From Proteocatella sp041738345 (GTDB lineage: Bacteria; Bacillota; Clostridia; Peptostreptococcales; Filifactoraceae), in the NCBI GenBank assembly GCA_041738345.1, contig JBGSPX010000035.1, positions 1-64,000 on the forward strand: DNA of 64,000 bases, read 5' to 3'. The translations under genes and the position numbers were made by a program. The stretch's first letter is position 1. Every line of letters starts with the position of its first letter. A model generated the notes under the pieces. The model worked only from the letters and a program-made list of their open reading frames with translations, was not told the DNA's origin and did no database searches. This document shows positions 8,659-17,187 of the stretch, in pieces.

Positions 8659-9507
8659 ATGCAAAAAATAGGGATATTAACAGATACTACAAGTGATTTG
8701 GACTTAAGTATTCAAGAATCTGGAAATATAAAAATAATACCATTACAGGTGATATTTAACGATGGAAGGACTTTTAGAGATAAATATGATATAAGCTATA
8801 GTGAATGTATGAATTCACTTGATGAATTTGATACAAAAACTTCACTTCCAGTAGCAGTAGAAGCGGTTAAGGCATTAGATTATTTTGTGGAAAATGGGTA
8901 CACGCATGTTATGGTAATGACAATTTCACAGAATTTAAGCGGAACTTACAATATGATTAAGACGGTTTCAGCGGACTATAAAGAAAAGCTTGTTGTAGAA
9001 AATATAGATACAAAATCAGTAGCATATGGAATTGGACATACGGTATTGGAATCGCAGAAGCAAATTATAGAAGGTAAAGATTTTCAAGAAATAGTGGAGT
9101 TTGCCAAAAATACATTCTTAAATCAAGAAATAAATTTTGCGGTAGAAACACTGAAGTATCTTATAAAAGGTGGACGTGTAAGTAAAATATCTGGAACCAT
9201 AGGAGAAGCCTTAGACATAAAACCAATAATTAATATGAATAAAGAAGGCCGTCTTATAAATACGGATAAAGTAAGAGGTAGAAAAAAATCAATACTAAAA
9301 ATCGAAGCTATAACAAGAAATATTGCAAAAGCGCATGATGTAAAAACAATATATATAGCACATGGAAATAGAATAGAAGACGCTGAAAGATTAAGATCAA
9401 AAATCGCGGATGTAGTTCAAAGTGAAATCGAAATAGTAGACTTAGGAACACTGGTATCTGTGCATGCAGGGCCTGGAGTATTAGGAACTATATGTATTTG
9501 GGAATAA
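8659..9507 (+). CDS. DegV family fatty-acid-binding protein, second tandem copy
   Basis: 282 residues; starts one base after the previous stop, so the two are translationally coupled. It shows GILTDTTSDLD at the N-terminus, SQNLSGTYNM, LIKGGRVSKISGTIGEALDIKP and VSVHAGPGVLG at the C-terminus, so every family motif is intact. It is clearly diverged from its neighbour. In FakB families paralogs often differ in preference for saturated or unsaturated fatty acids; whether that holds here cannot be seen. Confidence 0.93.
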   Translation: MQKIGILTDTTSDLDLSIQESGNIKIIPLQVIFNDGRTFRDKYDISYSECMNSLDEFDTKTSLPVAVEAVKALDYFVENGYTHVMVMTISQNLSGTYNMIKTVSADYKEKLVVENIDTKSVAYGIGHTVLESQKQIIEGKDFQEIVEFAKNTFLNQEINFAVETLKYLIKGGRVSKISGTIGEALDIKPIINMNKEGRLINTDKVRGRKKSILKIEAITRNIAKAHDVKTIYIAHGNRIEDAERLRSKIADVVQSEIEIVDLGTLVSVHAGPGVLGTICIWE

Positions 9508-9528
9508 TTTTGTGAATAGGAGATTTTT

Positions 9529-9957
9529 ATGAATGAATTTGCAATTATACTAATGAAAAAAGACAAAGAAAATGTTATAATAGAAGAAGTTTCCACTTTA
9601 GATATGGGTACGGATGCCGAATATATAAACAGTATATTTATAAAAGACAATGAAGGTAAAGAAAATCTTAGTGTGCAGCTTAGTACTAAAGCAGGCGTAG
9701 AAGATTGGGAATATACTGCTATATATGATTACTATGAAGATGAAAAAATTATAAATTATTTAAAATCTAAAGGAAAAATAGATGCAATAGTATCTATTTG
9801 CGAAGAAGAATTTAATCCTACATGGGAGTATACTTTTGAACTGACTGAAGATATTCCTGAATTAGAGACCTTTTTAAAAGAAATGATAGAGGTTCATAAA
9901 GCTGAATTACAAGATGTACTGCTTGAAATAAAAGATAAAGAAGCAGAATATCTGTAA
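9529..9957 (+). CDS. Small acidic protein, DUF6762-like
   Basis: 142 residues, rich in D and E, no membrane segment. It begins FAIILMKKDKENVIIEEVSTLDMG and ends in a charged helix. I associate this with the DUF6762 family of Clostridia from length, acidity and position next to degV, but the match is from memory and weak. It sits 21 bp after the second degV on the same strand, with AGGAG at 9518-9522 as ribosome site, and is probably co-transcribed with it. Confidence 0.55.
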   Translation: MNEFAIILMKKDKENVIIEEVSTLDMGTDAEYINSIFIKDNEGKENLSVQLSTKAGVEDWEYTAIYDYYEDEKIINYLKSKGKIDAIVSICEEEFNPTWEYTFELTEDIPELETFLKEMIEVHKAELQDVLLEIKDKEAEYL

Positions 9958-9967
9958 TATATAAAAA

Positions 9968-10008
9968 TTAGTGTTTACTTGGTCCCACTAATAAAAAAAC
10001 AAGAAAGG
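9968..10008 (+). promoter_or_regulatory. preQ1-I-like riboswitch ahead of queT
   Basis: TTAGTG 9968-9973 pairs with CACTAA 9986-9991 around a 12-nt loop. After the stem comes an A-rich tail, and CAAG at 10000-10003 can pair with CTTG at 9978-9981 in the loop. This is the H-type pseudoknot of the preQ1 class I aptamer. The pseudoknot strand lies directly against the AAAGG ribosome site at 10004-10008, so ligand binding would hide it and repress translation of the queuosine-precursor transporter. The match of structure, size and downstream gene makes this a strong call. Confidence 0.8.
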
Positions 10009-10020
10009 TAGAAGAAAAAA

Positions 10021-10512
10021 ATGAAAAACCAAAAAACAAAATGGCTTGTCTATACGGCGGTCGTAGCTGCAATTTATGCAGCATTAACAATTTCTATGGC
10101 ACCAATAAGTTACGGTGCTATTCAGTTTAGAATACCAGAAGTGTTAACTCTTTTGGCATTTGTAAATCCACATTTTGCACCAGGACTTATAATTGGATGC
10201 TTTATAGCGAATTTATTTAGTCCATTTGGAATGATTGATGCATTGATAGGAACCCTTGCTACGGCAATAGCAGTCTATGCGATGAGATATGCTAAAAATA
10301 TGTGGATGGCTTCACTTGCTCCAACTATATCAAATGGGATAATAGTGGGGATAGAGGTAGCTATATTATGTAGTCTTCCAATTCCAGAAACTATGATGTA
10401 TGTTGCCCTTGGCGAATTTGTAGTAGTTACAGTTATTGGAGTTCCAGTATTTAAAGCTATATCAAAAAGAATTCAAAAGTATGTAGAGGGCGTTCCGGCA
10501 CAAAACATATAA
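10021..10512 (+). CDS. queT: QueT-type queuosine precursor transporter (ECF S component)
   Basis: 163 residues with five to six hydrophobic segments. The N-terminus (AAVVAAIYAALTISMAPISY), the block IQFRIPEVLTLLAF and FIANLFSPFGMIDALIGT are typical of QueT (formerly DUF988). QueT is the substrate-binding membrane subunit of an energy-coupling-factor transporter for a queuosine precursor; the shared ATPase and T subunits are encoded elsewhere. The preQ1-type riboswitch immediately upstream agrees with this assignment. A bidirectional terminator follows. Confidence 0.9.
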   Translation: MKNQKTKWLVYTAVVAAIYAALTISMAPISYGAIQFRIPEVLTLLAFVNPHFAPGLIIGCFIANLFSPFGMIDALIGTLATAIAVYAMRYAKNMWMASLAPTISNGIIVGIEVAILCSLPIPETMMYVALGEFVVVTVIGVPVFKAISKRIQKYVEGVPAQNI

Positions 10513-10520
10513 GAAAACAA

Positions 10521-10558
10521 AATGTTCAGCTAGAATTTAATCGAGCTGAACATTTTTA
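10521..10558. terminator. Bidirectional terminator between queT and trxA
   Basis: AATGTTCAGCT at 10521-10531 pairs perfectly with AGCTGAACATT at 10544-10554 and is followed by T residues; the A-rich left flank serves trxA on the other strand. Confidence 0.85.
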
Positions 10559-10565
10559 CATATAT

Positions 10566-10886
10566 TTACTTTATCTCATCAAGCATAGCAGTTATTTCTT
10601 CTTTGCTTTTTGGATATATTTGTTCTTTAACAAGATTCCCGCCATTAAAAAGAATGATTGTAGGAATAGTCATTACGCGATATTTTCTAGCAAGGGGTTT
10701 GTTTCCATCTACGTTGACTTTGCATACCTTAACTTTTCCATCTAATTCATCAAACAATTCGTCTATCATAGGAACAACTTCTTGGCAAGGACCGCACCAA
10801 GGTGCCCAAAAATCAACTATAACAGGCAGGTCTGATTTTAAAACCTCTTCTTCGAAATTATCTACATTTAATTCAATTGCTGCCAT
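10566..10886 (-). CDS. trxA: Thioredoxin
   Basis: 106 residues, a single thioredoxin domain. The redox-active site WCGPC is at residues 30-34 and the cis-proline loop appears as MTIPTIILF near residue 74. It reduces protein disulfides in the cytoplasm. AAAGGAGA on the minus strand before the start supports the ATG. It lies 32 bp downstream of a TetR-type regulator on the same strand, so the two are probably one transcript, which is not a usual place for the main thioredoxin. No thioredoxin reductase gene is nearby. Confidence 0.93.
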   Translation of the reverse strand: MAAIELNVDNFEEEVLKSDLPVIVDFWAPWCGPCQEVVPMIDELFDELDGKVKVCKVNVDGNKPLARKYRVMTIPTIILFNGGNLVKEQIYPKSKEEITAMLDEIK

Positions 10887-10918
10887 AATATTCTCCTTTC
10901 AAAAATAAATATAAAATA

Positions 10919-11512
10919 TTAAGCTTTTATACCATCGACAAGTAAACAAATTGAGTCGAAATATTTTTTGTTGTCTCTACTTGTATCTATATATGTGTGA
11001 AGGATAATAGATTGAGCAAGTCCGAAAATTGCAATAGACATAGATTCAGGATCGCATTTTTTTATCTCCCCATTATATATACCACTTTCTACTACTTGAA
11101 AAAACATATCTTGAACACTTAAATAGAAAAATTTAAATTTATTTTCAAATACAGAATTATTTTCTTTTAGAAACATAAGCACTTTTGCTAATTGAAAAAA
11201 TCTTTGAGAATCTGCTCTAGAATCAAATACGAATACAGAAAGCATAGTTTTTAATTTTTCTGTAGAAGTTAACTCATCTTTTGTCATTATAGAATCCAAA
11301 CGAGAAACGAGTTCTGAAAAAAACGAAATAGAAACCTCGTAGAAAATTTCCTCTTTATTTTTAAAATATTGATAGATAGTACTTCTTCCCATATTACATA
11401 GTTTAGCTATATCTAAAAGTGTGGTGTTACTGTAGCCTTTATCTAAAAAAACCTGAGTTGCAGATCTGTATATTTCTTGCTTTTTTTGATGAACATCAAC
11501 TATCTTTGGCAT
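10919..11512 (-). CDS. TetR family transcriptional regulator
   Basis: 197 residues. The N-terminal DNA-binding domain is clear: IYRSATQVFLDKGYSNTTLLDIA, then MGRSTIYQYFKNKEEIFYEV with the recognition helix around residues 38-52. The C-terminal ligand and dimer domain is diverged and gives no ligand clue. AGGAGG precedes the start on the minus strand. A 15-bp palindrome 22 bp upstream of its start could be its own operator. The only co-directional neighbour is trxA, so a redox or toxic-compound response is possible, but this is inference. Confidence 0.88.
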   Translation of the reverse strand: MPKIVDVHQKKQEIYRSATQVFLDKGYSNTTLLDIAKLCNMGRSTIYQYFKNKEEIFYEVSISFFSELVSRLDSIMTKDELTSTEKLKTMLSVFVFDSRADSQRFFQLAKVLMFLKENNSVFENKFKFFYLSVQDMFFQVVESGIYNGEIKKCDPESMSIAIFGLAQSIILHTYIDTSRDNKKYFDSICLLVDGIKA

Positions 11513-11533
11513 TCAAACCTCCTATATAAACAA

Positions 11534-11548
11534 TGTTTTTAATAAACA
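11534..11548. promoter_or_regulatory. Candidate TetR operator
   Basis: TGTTT-TTAAT-AAACA, a palindrome with five-base arms in the tetR upstream region. Position fits autoregulation; there is no second copy to support it. Confidence 0.35.
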
Positions 11549-11674
11549 ACATATATACTATAATATAATTTTTTTTTAATTATGTCAAACTTTACTAAAA
11601 CAGATTTTATTGCAGATAAAAAAATAAGTTTTAGCGTATACTCCGTATTTATACCACAATTATGGTGTAAAATA

Positions 11675-11683
11675 TGATATAAT
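11675..11683 (+). promoter_or_regulatory. Extended -10 promoter element for the 11718 operon
   Basis: TGA followed by TATAAT (11678-11683), 35 bp before the start codon. No good -35 is seen at the expected distance. Confidence 0.4.
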
Positions 11684-11717
11684 TAAAAAAGTGAATTAAT
11701 TCTGAAAGGAGAATAGG

Positions 11718-12788
11718 ATGTCTAAAAGAAAAGCTCAAAAAGCTAATCCTAATCAAATTATAAATGAAAGTAAGCAAAATAACAATATAGTGAGGACAGA
11801 AATAAATAAGAATGTCAATAAAAACAAAAATAATATGCTAGAAAAAATAAAAAAATTTAATTTTAGTAACTTTTTTCAATCTCATAAGAAAAACGTATTT
11901 ATATCAATTGCGGTATTAGTGATTGCGATAGGAGCATATATTGTTTATTACTCAAATATGCCAGTACTAAAAGAAACGCACAATAAAGAAATAAAAGGTG
12001 TGTTAGCTTCTTATGACGGGGAACTTCATCCATTTGAAATTTTGTCATCTAATAGAGAGCGTATGACCGATGTAAAAGGTGACCCAAGTTCAAAAGGTGA
12101 TGGAAAGACTGCGGAAACTAAGTTTGTAGTATATACTTTTGAATGGTTTGGAAAACCTAGAGAAACGATACTTTATTATGACAAACAGCATCGTTTTACA
12201 AGAATAAAGTTAAAAATAGGAAATGAAAGTGGAAAAGAGTTAAATGAAAAGCTTATAAAATTATTAGGAACTCCAATTGAGGATAATAATGCAGCTGTAA
12301 AAGGTGGGCATGCGATTTGGATTAAGGATTCTGTGCAATATAAACTGATTCATCACGGAGGCTATGCTACTGTTGAAATGAAACTTGCAAGATATAAAAA
12401 TACAGCAAATCTTAAAGTAGGGAAAAATCCACTTGTGGTTCAAAAGTTATATAAGCAAGATACCAATAAAGATGGAAAACTTGAAAGTATAATGCTTTTA
12501 GGAAGTAAGGCGAATGCATATTCTACGAACTACGATAATCTCTATTTAGTTATATGGGATGGAAAAACATATTCAAAAGGAATGGCTAAAGAAATGGATG
12601 GAGGCTCATATCCTCAAATTGAAATGTTAGATATAGATGCAGATGGAAAAGAAGAAATAATTGTGTCTAGTGAAAATAATGACGTGGTTAAGAACTACAA
12701 TGTGTTTAAATTTGAAGGAAGTAAGATAATGCCAGTATATAACGGGCATGATGAGCCAGATGTAAAAACTGAGGAGAAAGAAAAGTAA
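11718..12788 (+). CDS. Membrane-anchored protein with an extracytoplasmic, VCBS/EF-like C-terminus
   Basis: 356 residues. Residues 1-55 are cytoplasmic, rich in K, N and Q; one transmembrane helix is at about 56-77 (FISIAVLVIAIGAYIVYY); the rest would lie outside. The outer part has a beta-rich middle and then DTNKDGKLE and DIDADGKEEI, acidic loops like those in calcium-binding or FG-GAP/VCBS repeat proteins. AAAGGAGA at 11705-11712 marks the start. Its stop overlaps the start of the methyltransferase gene by one base, so expression is coupled. I recognise no specific family and assign no function. Confidence 0.7.
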   Translation: MSKRKAQKANPNQIINESKQNNNIVRTEINKNVNKNKNNMLEKIKKFNFSNFFQSHKKNVFISIAVLVIAIGAYIVYYSNMPVLKETHNKEIKGVLASYDGELHPFEILSSNRERMTDVKGDPSSKGDGKTAETKFVVYTFEWFGKPRETILYYDKQHRFTRIKLKIGNESGKELNEKLIKLLGTPIEDNNAAVKGGHAIWIKDSVQYKLIHHGGYATVEMKLARYKNTANLKVGKNPLVVQKLYKQDTNKDGKLESIMLLGSKANAYSTNYDNLYLVIWDGKTYSKGMAKEMDGGSYPQIEMLDIDADGKEEIIVSSENNDVVKNYNVFKFEGSKIMPVYNGHDEPDVKTEEKEK

Positions 12789-13915
12789 TGGAAAAAAATA
12801 CAATATCAAAATTGAAACTATTCTTAAGTGGTTTAGAAAATAGATATGACACGCAAAATGAATTTTTTAAAGAATGCATTATTAATTTTAAATCAGGTAC
12901 AAAGCTATTTAGTGGAAAATATAGCGCTGGAGAACTCTACTGGAATAAAGAAAATAGCAACTTGACTTTTAGTCAGGTTGTTGAAGTTATATTAGAAGAA
13001 GCTAAAAAATTTGAAGCCTTAGAGTTAATATATAAAGAGCGTGGAACAGATGTAATAATTAATGCAGATAAAAAAAATGTAACTATTAAATATGAAGAAC
13101 CAAAAGTAGAAGCGGAAACTACGGTTTCAAGTAAACGAAACTATTTTATAAAGGCTTCCAAAGCGCCAGAACTTTTAAAAGAAATTGGGATAATGACTCA
13201 AGATGGCAAAATAAAGAATGATATGATAAGAAAGTATAATCAAATAGACCACTTTATTGAAGTTGTAGAACCTATATTAAACGGATTGGAAAATAAAGAA
13301 AATATAACTATAATGGATTGTGCTTGTGGAAAGAGTTATCTTACTTTTGTATTGAATTACTATATAAAAGAAGTTATGAAAAAAAACTGCTATTTCATAG
13401 GAATTGATTATTCTGAAAGTGTAATTCAAAGTTCAATCGAAAGAGCAAAACGTCTTGGATATAAAAATATGGAATTTATAAAAGAAGATTTAAGAACTTA
13501 TGTACCGAGCAGAAAAATAGATATGGTAGTAAGCCTACATGCCTGTGATATTGCGACAGATTATGCTATTTCAGCAGCAATAAGAGCTAAATCAGAGAGT
13601 ATGGTGGTAGTACCATGCTGTCACAAAGAACTACTTGAACAACTTGATTGTGAAGACTTAAAACCACTATATAAACAAAATATTTTTAAAGCGAGATTAA
13701 ATGATTTACTTACAGATTCGCTTAGAAGTCTTTTTATAGAGGCGCATGGTTACGAAGTATCCGCGCTAGAATATATATCACCGCTTGATACACCAAAGAA
13801 TCTTATGATAAGAGCAATTAAGAAATCAGATGAAAATTATGAAGCAAGAGCAGAATACGAAAAGATAAAAAAACAATTTAATGTAAAACCGACGATGGAA
13901 TATTATGTGTATTAA
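12788..13915 (+). CDS. Class I SAM-dependent methyltransferase (Methyltransf_32-like)
   Basis: 375 residues. The C-terminal two thirds hold a Rossmann methyltransferase fold: motif I is IMDCACGKSYLTFVL (about residue 176), then FIGIDYSESVI, and VVSLHACDIATDYA with VVPCCHKEL further on. The CGKSYLTF signature and the HACD and PCCHK motifs are those of the Methyltransf_32 group, found in bacteria and eukaryotes and suspected to act on RNA. The N-terminal 120 residues are not recognised. Substrate unknown. It overlaps the upstream gene and is followed 14 bp later by the nucleotidase, so it is the middle of an operon. Confidence 0.75.
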   Translation: MEKNTISKLKLFLSGLENRYDTQNEFFKECIINFKSGTKLFSGKYSAGELYWNKENSNLTFSQVVEVILEEAKKFEALELIYKERGTDVIINADKKNVTIKYEEPKVEAETTVSSKRNYFIKASKAPELLKEIGIMTQDGKIKNDMIRKYNQIDHFIEVVEPILNGLENKENITIMDCACGKSYLTFVLNYYIKEVMKKNCYFIGIDYSESVIQSSIERAKRLGYKNMEFIKEDLRTYVPSRKIDMVVSLHACDIATDYAISAAIRAKSESMVVVPCCHKELLEQLDCEDLKPLYKQNIFKARLNDLLTDSLRSLFIEAHGYEVSALEYISPLDTPKNLMIRAIKKSDENYEARAEYEKIKKQFNVKPTMEYYVY

Positions 13916-13929
13916 GGATGGAAAATTAG

Positions 13930-14496
13930 ATGAAGAAATATAATATAGGAATAGACATAGATGGAACGCTTACGTATTCAGGCTATTTTCTACCATATCT
14001 AAATGAGTATTTTGGAAAAGATGTAGGATATGAGGATTTAAGAAAATATGATTTTACTGAAATTTATGAAGTTACGGATGAAGAGGTGACGACTTTTTTC
14101 AGAGGAGAAGGTCGAAATTTAATATTTAAAGTAGATATTTTAGAGGGAGCAAGAGAAACTGTACAAGAGCTAGCTAAAAAACATAATGTATGGATAATAA
14201 CGGCTAGAAGGCCAGAAACTTATGAAAAAACCAAATTATGGCTTATAGAAAATGGTTTGGGAGATATAGAGCTTATAACACTTGGAACTCCTAATAAATT
14301 AGAGAAAGCCAAAGAACTTGGGTGTGAAATATTCATAGAAGATCATCCAGAAGCCTCTATAGAAATTGCAGAAGCGGGAATAAAACTTTATTTAGTAGAC
14401 GCCCCGTATAATAAAGAGTCAAATCATGAAAATATAGTAAGAGTTAGGAATTGGGAGGAAATAAGGACCATTTTTAAGGAAGAAGGAATATTATAA
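13930..14496 (+). CDS. HAD-family nucleotidase, NT5C type
   Basis: 188 residues. The HAD motif I is IGIDIDGTL at residues 6-14 with the nucleophile and acid aspartates; motif II is IITARRPE near residue 93; motif III/IV appears as LEKAKELGCEIFIEDHPEA. The small helical cap after residue 18 is as in 5'(3')-deoxyribonucleotidases and the YqfW-like group, which remove phosphate from nucleoside monophosphates. Substrate is inferred from the family only. Its stop overlaps the next start (TAATG). Confidence 0.8.
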   Translation: MKKYNIGIDIDGTLTYSGYFLPYLNEYFGKDVGYEDLRKYDFTEIYEVTDEEVTTFFRGEGRNLIFKVDILEGARETVQELAKKHNVWIITARRPETYEKTKLWLIENGLGDIELITLGTPNKLEKAKELGCEIFIEDHPEASIEIAEAGIKLYLVDAPYNKESNHENIVRVRNWEEIRTIFKEEGIL

Positions 14497-15029
14497 TGTG
14501 CTTTAAGCTGTTTAGAATATTTTTTAAAATAGGAATGTTTACATTAGGAGGGGGCTATGCAATGCTCCCTCTTATTGAAAAAGAGATTGTAGAAAAAGAA
14601 GGTATGATAACAAGTGAGGAATATTACGATATTATAGCCATAGCAAGCAGTCTGCCAGGAGCAGTAGCTATAAATTGTAGTATATTTGTGGGGTATAAGC
14701 TAAAAAAGTTTTTTGGGGCAATTGCCGCAGCTTTAGGAGCGATTCTTCCAGCATTTCTTGCGATAGTTATTGTAGCTTCATTTTTTTATAAAATTTCAGA
14801 TACAAGTTTAGTAAAAGCGATTTTTAAGGGAATAAGACCAACAATCGTCGTATTAATTGCGTTTAGTCTTTTAAAAATAATAAAAAATACAGATTTTTCG
14901 GGGATGAGAAAAATTATTGCGTTTACGGCATTCTTGCTTTTATTACTAAACATATCGAGTTTTTTTGTAGTTATTGGTGCTGGGATAATAGGTTTTATTC
15001 TGAAAAAAGGAGAAAAGAATGCTACTTAA
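14496..15029 (+). CDS. chrA: Chromate transporter family protein, N-terminal half-size subunit
   Basis: 177 residues, about half the length of a full ChrA. It begins FRIFFKIGMFTLGGGYAMLPLIEKEIV, the signature of the CHR domain, and has SSLPGAVAINCSIFVGYKLK, the second conserved block, with five or six hydrophobic segments. Short CHR proteins come as adjacent pairs that together form one transporter. The start overlaps the preceding stop and the end overlaps the second subunit by 11 bp. CHR proteins can export chromate, but in anaerobes with no metal context the natural substrate is uncertain. Confidence 0.88.
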   Translation: MCFKLFRIFFKIGMFTLGGGYAMLPLIEKEIVEKEGMITSEEYYDIIAIASSLPGAVAINCSIFVGYKLKKFFGAIAAALGAILPAFLAIVIVASFFYKISDTSLVKAIFKGIRPTIVVLIAFSLLKIIKNTDFSGMRKIIAFTAFLLLLLNISSFFVVIGAGIIGFILKKGEKNAT

Positions 15030-15549
15030 ATTATTTTTAAGTTTCCTAAAGATAGGTGCAGTGAGCTTTGGGGGAGGATATGCTGTAATTGCTATGATAC
15101 AGCAGGAAGTAGTTGAAAAATATAATATTATAACCAATCAAGAATTCGTAGATATGGTAGCATTATCAGAAATGACACCGGGACCTCTTGCAATAAACTC
15201 ATCTACATTTGTTGGGATTAAAAAATATGGATTAGCGGGGGCTTTAGTTGCAACGGTAGGAGTGGTATTAATCCCATCGCTATTATCGCTTATAATGGCA
15301 TATTATTATCAAAAGCAATCCAAAAAAGATTTAATGGGAAAACTTTTGTTTGGCATAAGACCTTGCATTGTACCAATAATATTTATAGCAGTAATAAAAT
15401 TACTGCCCATGTCTTTTGTGGACGCAGGCAGTTTTATAATTGCCGCTATAGTAGCGAGTTTATATTATTTTAAAAAAATATCACCGATATATCTTATAAT
15501 ACTAGGGGGAGGGCTGGGATATCTTTACTATGGCGTAATATTAGTCTAG
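15019..15549 (+). CDS. chrA: Chromate transporter family protein, second half-size subunit
   Basis: 176 residues. KIGAVSFGGGYAVIAMIQQEVV and EMTPGPLAINSSTFVG are the CHR signatures, here in the form with MTPGP that marks the second of a short pair. AAAGGAGA at 15006-15013 lies inside the first gene. It presumably dimerises with its neighbour in the membrane. Its stop overlaps by a few bases the end of the radical SAM gene on the other strand, leaving no room for a separate terminator. Confidence 0.88.
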   Translation: MLLKLFLSFLKIGAVSFGGGYAVIAMIQQEVVEKYNIITNQEFVDMVALSEMTPGPLAINSSTFVGIKKYGLAGALVATVGVVLIPSLLSLIMAYYYQKQSKKDLMGKLLFGIRPCIVPIIFIAVIKLLPMSFVDAGSFIIAAIVASLYYFKKISPIYLIILGGGLGYLYYGVILV

Positions 15550-16472
15550 CTAATATCTAAATAATTTTTTGACTGATAAAGTTCATTTTCTCTCATATAC
15601 TTTTGTATTCCATTTAGCACATATCTTTTATTAAGTATCCATTTTGGAGCGATAAGACTTTCTTTTTTACCATCACCAGTTATTCTATGGATAACTACAT
15701 TTGGAGGGAGATATGTCAGAAGATTGCTTACAAGTTCAATGTATTCGTCTGCAGTTCTTAGATAGAACGAATCAGAAAGATATGTTTTAGCTAAGTCTGT
15801 AGAATGAAGTACATTTAGCATTTGAAGCTTTAACCCCCAAATTCCATGATTTGATACATACTCAATACTGTTACGCATATCCTCGAAATTTTCTCCAGGA
15901 AGATTTAGGATTAGATGCGCTACAGTCTTTATTCTTTTTTGATTTAAACTTTCCATAGCTTTATCAAATGTTTTTAAAGGGTAACCTCGTCTTATGAATT
16001 CTGCGGTTTTTTCATGAATAGATTGAAGGCCTAGTTCTACCCACAAAAAGGTTTTGGAATTATATTCTTGCAAAAGTTTTAGAATATCTTCATTTAAACA
16101 GTCTGGTCTAGTAGCTATGGCAAGACCCACAACATTGGGGAAGGACAGGGCTTCGTCGTATTTTTTACGGAGATTTTCAACAGAATCATAAGTATTGGTA
16201 AAATTTTGAAAATATGCAATGTATTTACTATTAGGCCATTTAGTCTCAAGTAGCGCTATTTGATCATTCATTTGTTTTGTAATACTTAAAATTCTACTAC
16301 CGGCAAATTCTCCAGAACCATTTTCTGAACAAAATATACACCCTCCATAAGCGATGCTGCCATCTCTGTTTGGACAGTTAAAGCCTCCATCTATAGAAAG
16401 TTTTACAACTTTACACTCAAACTTGTGTTTAAGATAAGAGTTTAAAGAAAAATACAAATCGCCATTAGTCAT
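15546..16472 (-). CDS. TIGR01212 family radical SAM protein (YhcC-like)
   Basis: 308 residues. The unusual radical SAM cluster motif is present as CPNRDGSIAYGGCIFC, matching the YhcC/TIGR01212 pattern with widely spaced first cysteine. Further family blocks are YIAYFQNFTNTYDSVE, GLAIATRPDCL and LWVELGLQSIHE. These proteins cleave S-adenosylmethionine with a [4Fe-4S] cluster; the product is not established, and the resemblance to tRNA-modifying and coproporphyrinogen-type enzymes is only general. The minus-strand ribosome site is AAAGGATGG. The gene stands alone, convergent with chrA and divergent from the rimP promoter. Confidence 0.88.
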   Translation of the reverse strand: MTNGDLYFSLNSYLKHKFECKVVKLSIDGGFNCPNRDGSIAYGGCIFCSENGSGEFAGSRILSITKQMNDQIALLETKWPNSKYIAYFQNFTNTYDSVENLRKKYDEALSFPNVVGLAIATRPDCLNEDILKLLQEYNSKTFLWVELGLQSIHEKTAEFIRRGYPLKTFDKAMESLNQKRIKTVAHLILNLPGENFEDMRNSIEYVSNHGIWGLKLQMLNVLHSTDLAKTYLSDSFYLRTADEYIELVSNLLTYLPPNVVIHRITGDGKKESLIAPKWILNKRYVLNGIQKYMRENELYQSKNYLDIS

Positions 16473-16584
16473 AATGCCATCCTTTCTAAACTATATTTCT
16501 AATAATATACCCATTATATAACTAAAAATATATATGCACAAGAAAACACTATTTCCATTAAATAGAAAAAAATACTTAAAAAGC

Positions 16585-16613
16585 TTGAAAGAAACTCAAA
16601 AATTTGGTATAAT
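16585..16613 (+). promoter_or_regulatory. Sigma-A promoter of the rimP-nusA-infB operon
   Basis: TTGAAA at 16585-16590, 17-bp spacer, TATAAT at 16608-16613. It is one of the best promoter matches in the window. Confidence 0.8.
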
Positions 16614-16641
16614 TTCTATAGAACAATAGATTAAACGGCGA

Positions 16642-16673
16642 AAAGAGTGGGAAAAAACCCACTCTTTCGTTTT
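16642..16673 (+). terminator. Terminator-like hairpin in the rimP leader (candidate attenuator)
   Basis: AAAGAGTGGG and CCCACTCTTT form a perfect 10-bp stem with a six-A loop, followed by CGTTTT. It lies between the promoter and the rimP ribosome site, so transcripts must pass it; an antitermination or NusA-feedback role is inferred. Confidence 0.65.
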
Positions 16674-16700
16674 AGGTGTTTAATACGAGGAGGCGCTTAA

Positions 16701-17168
16701 GTGGCAAATAAAACAGAGGAATTAGTTGAATCTCTGATATTGGAAATGATTCCAAGTGAATATGAATTAGTAGATACTGAATATGTAAAAGAAGGTTCTC
16801 ATTACTACCTGAGAGTATTAGTGGATAGAAAAGCAGAAGATGAAAAAATAAGTCTTGAAGATTGTCAAAAATTATCTAGATTATTAAGTGAGATACTTGA
16901 TGAAAAAGACCCTATAGAAGATCAATACATGCTTGAAATATCATCACCAGGAATTGATAGAGCTTTGAAAAAAGAGCGAGATTTTTCAAGAGAACAGGGA
17001 AAAGATGTAGAACTTAAATTATATAAAGCTGTGAACGGACAAAAAGAATTTGAAGGTAAGTTAATAGGACTTACTAAAGAAGATGTAGTGCAGATTGAAT
17101 ATAATAGCCAAACTATTGAATTTAAAAGAAAAGATATAGCAATAATAAAACTAAAAGTAGTATTTTAA
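16701..17168 (+). CDS. rimP: Ribosome maturation factor RimP
   Basis: 155 residues, GTG start with GAGGAGG at 16687-16693. The N-terminal domain has YELVDTEYVKEGSHYYLRVLVDR and LEDCQKLSRLLSEILD, then YMLEISSPGIDRALKKERDF, the RimP signature; the C-terminal small beta domain carries the RKDIAIIKLK end. RimP assists late assembly of the 30S subunit. It is first in the operon, 19 bp before nusA, as in most Firmicutes. Confidence 0.96.
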   Translation: MANKTEELVESLILEMIPSEYELVDTEYVKEGSHYYLRVLVDRKAEDEKISLEDCQKLSRLLSEILDEKDPIEDQYMLEISSPGIDRALKKERDFSREQGKDVELKLYKAVNGQKEFEGKLIGLTKEDVVQIEYNSQTIEFKRKDIAIIKLKVVF

Positions 17169-17187
17169 TTTAGGAGGAGAAATTTAG

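Noticed and set aside
14496..15549. Frameshifted single chrA
   Set aside because: Both halves start and end with their own signals and each has a full CHR signature; split short-chain pairs are normal.
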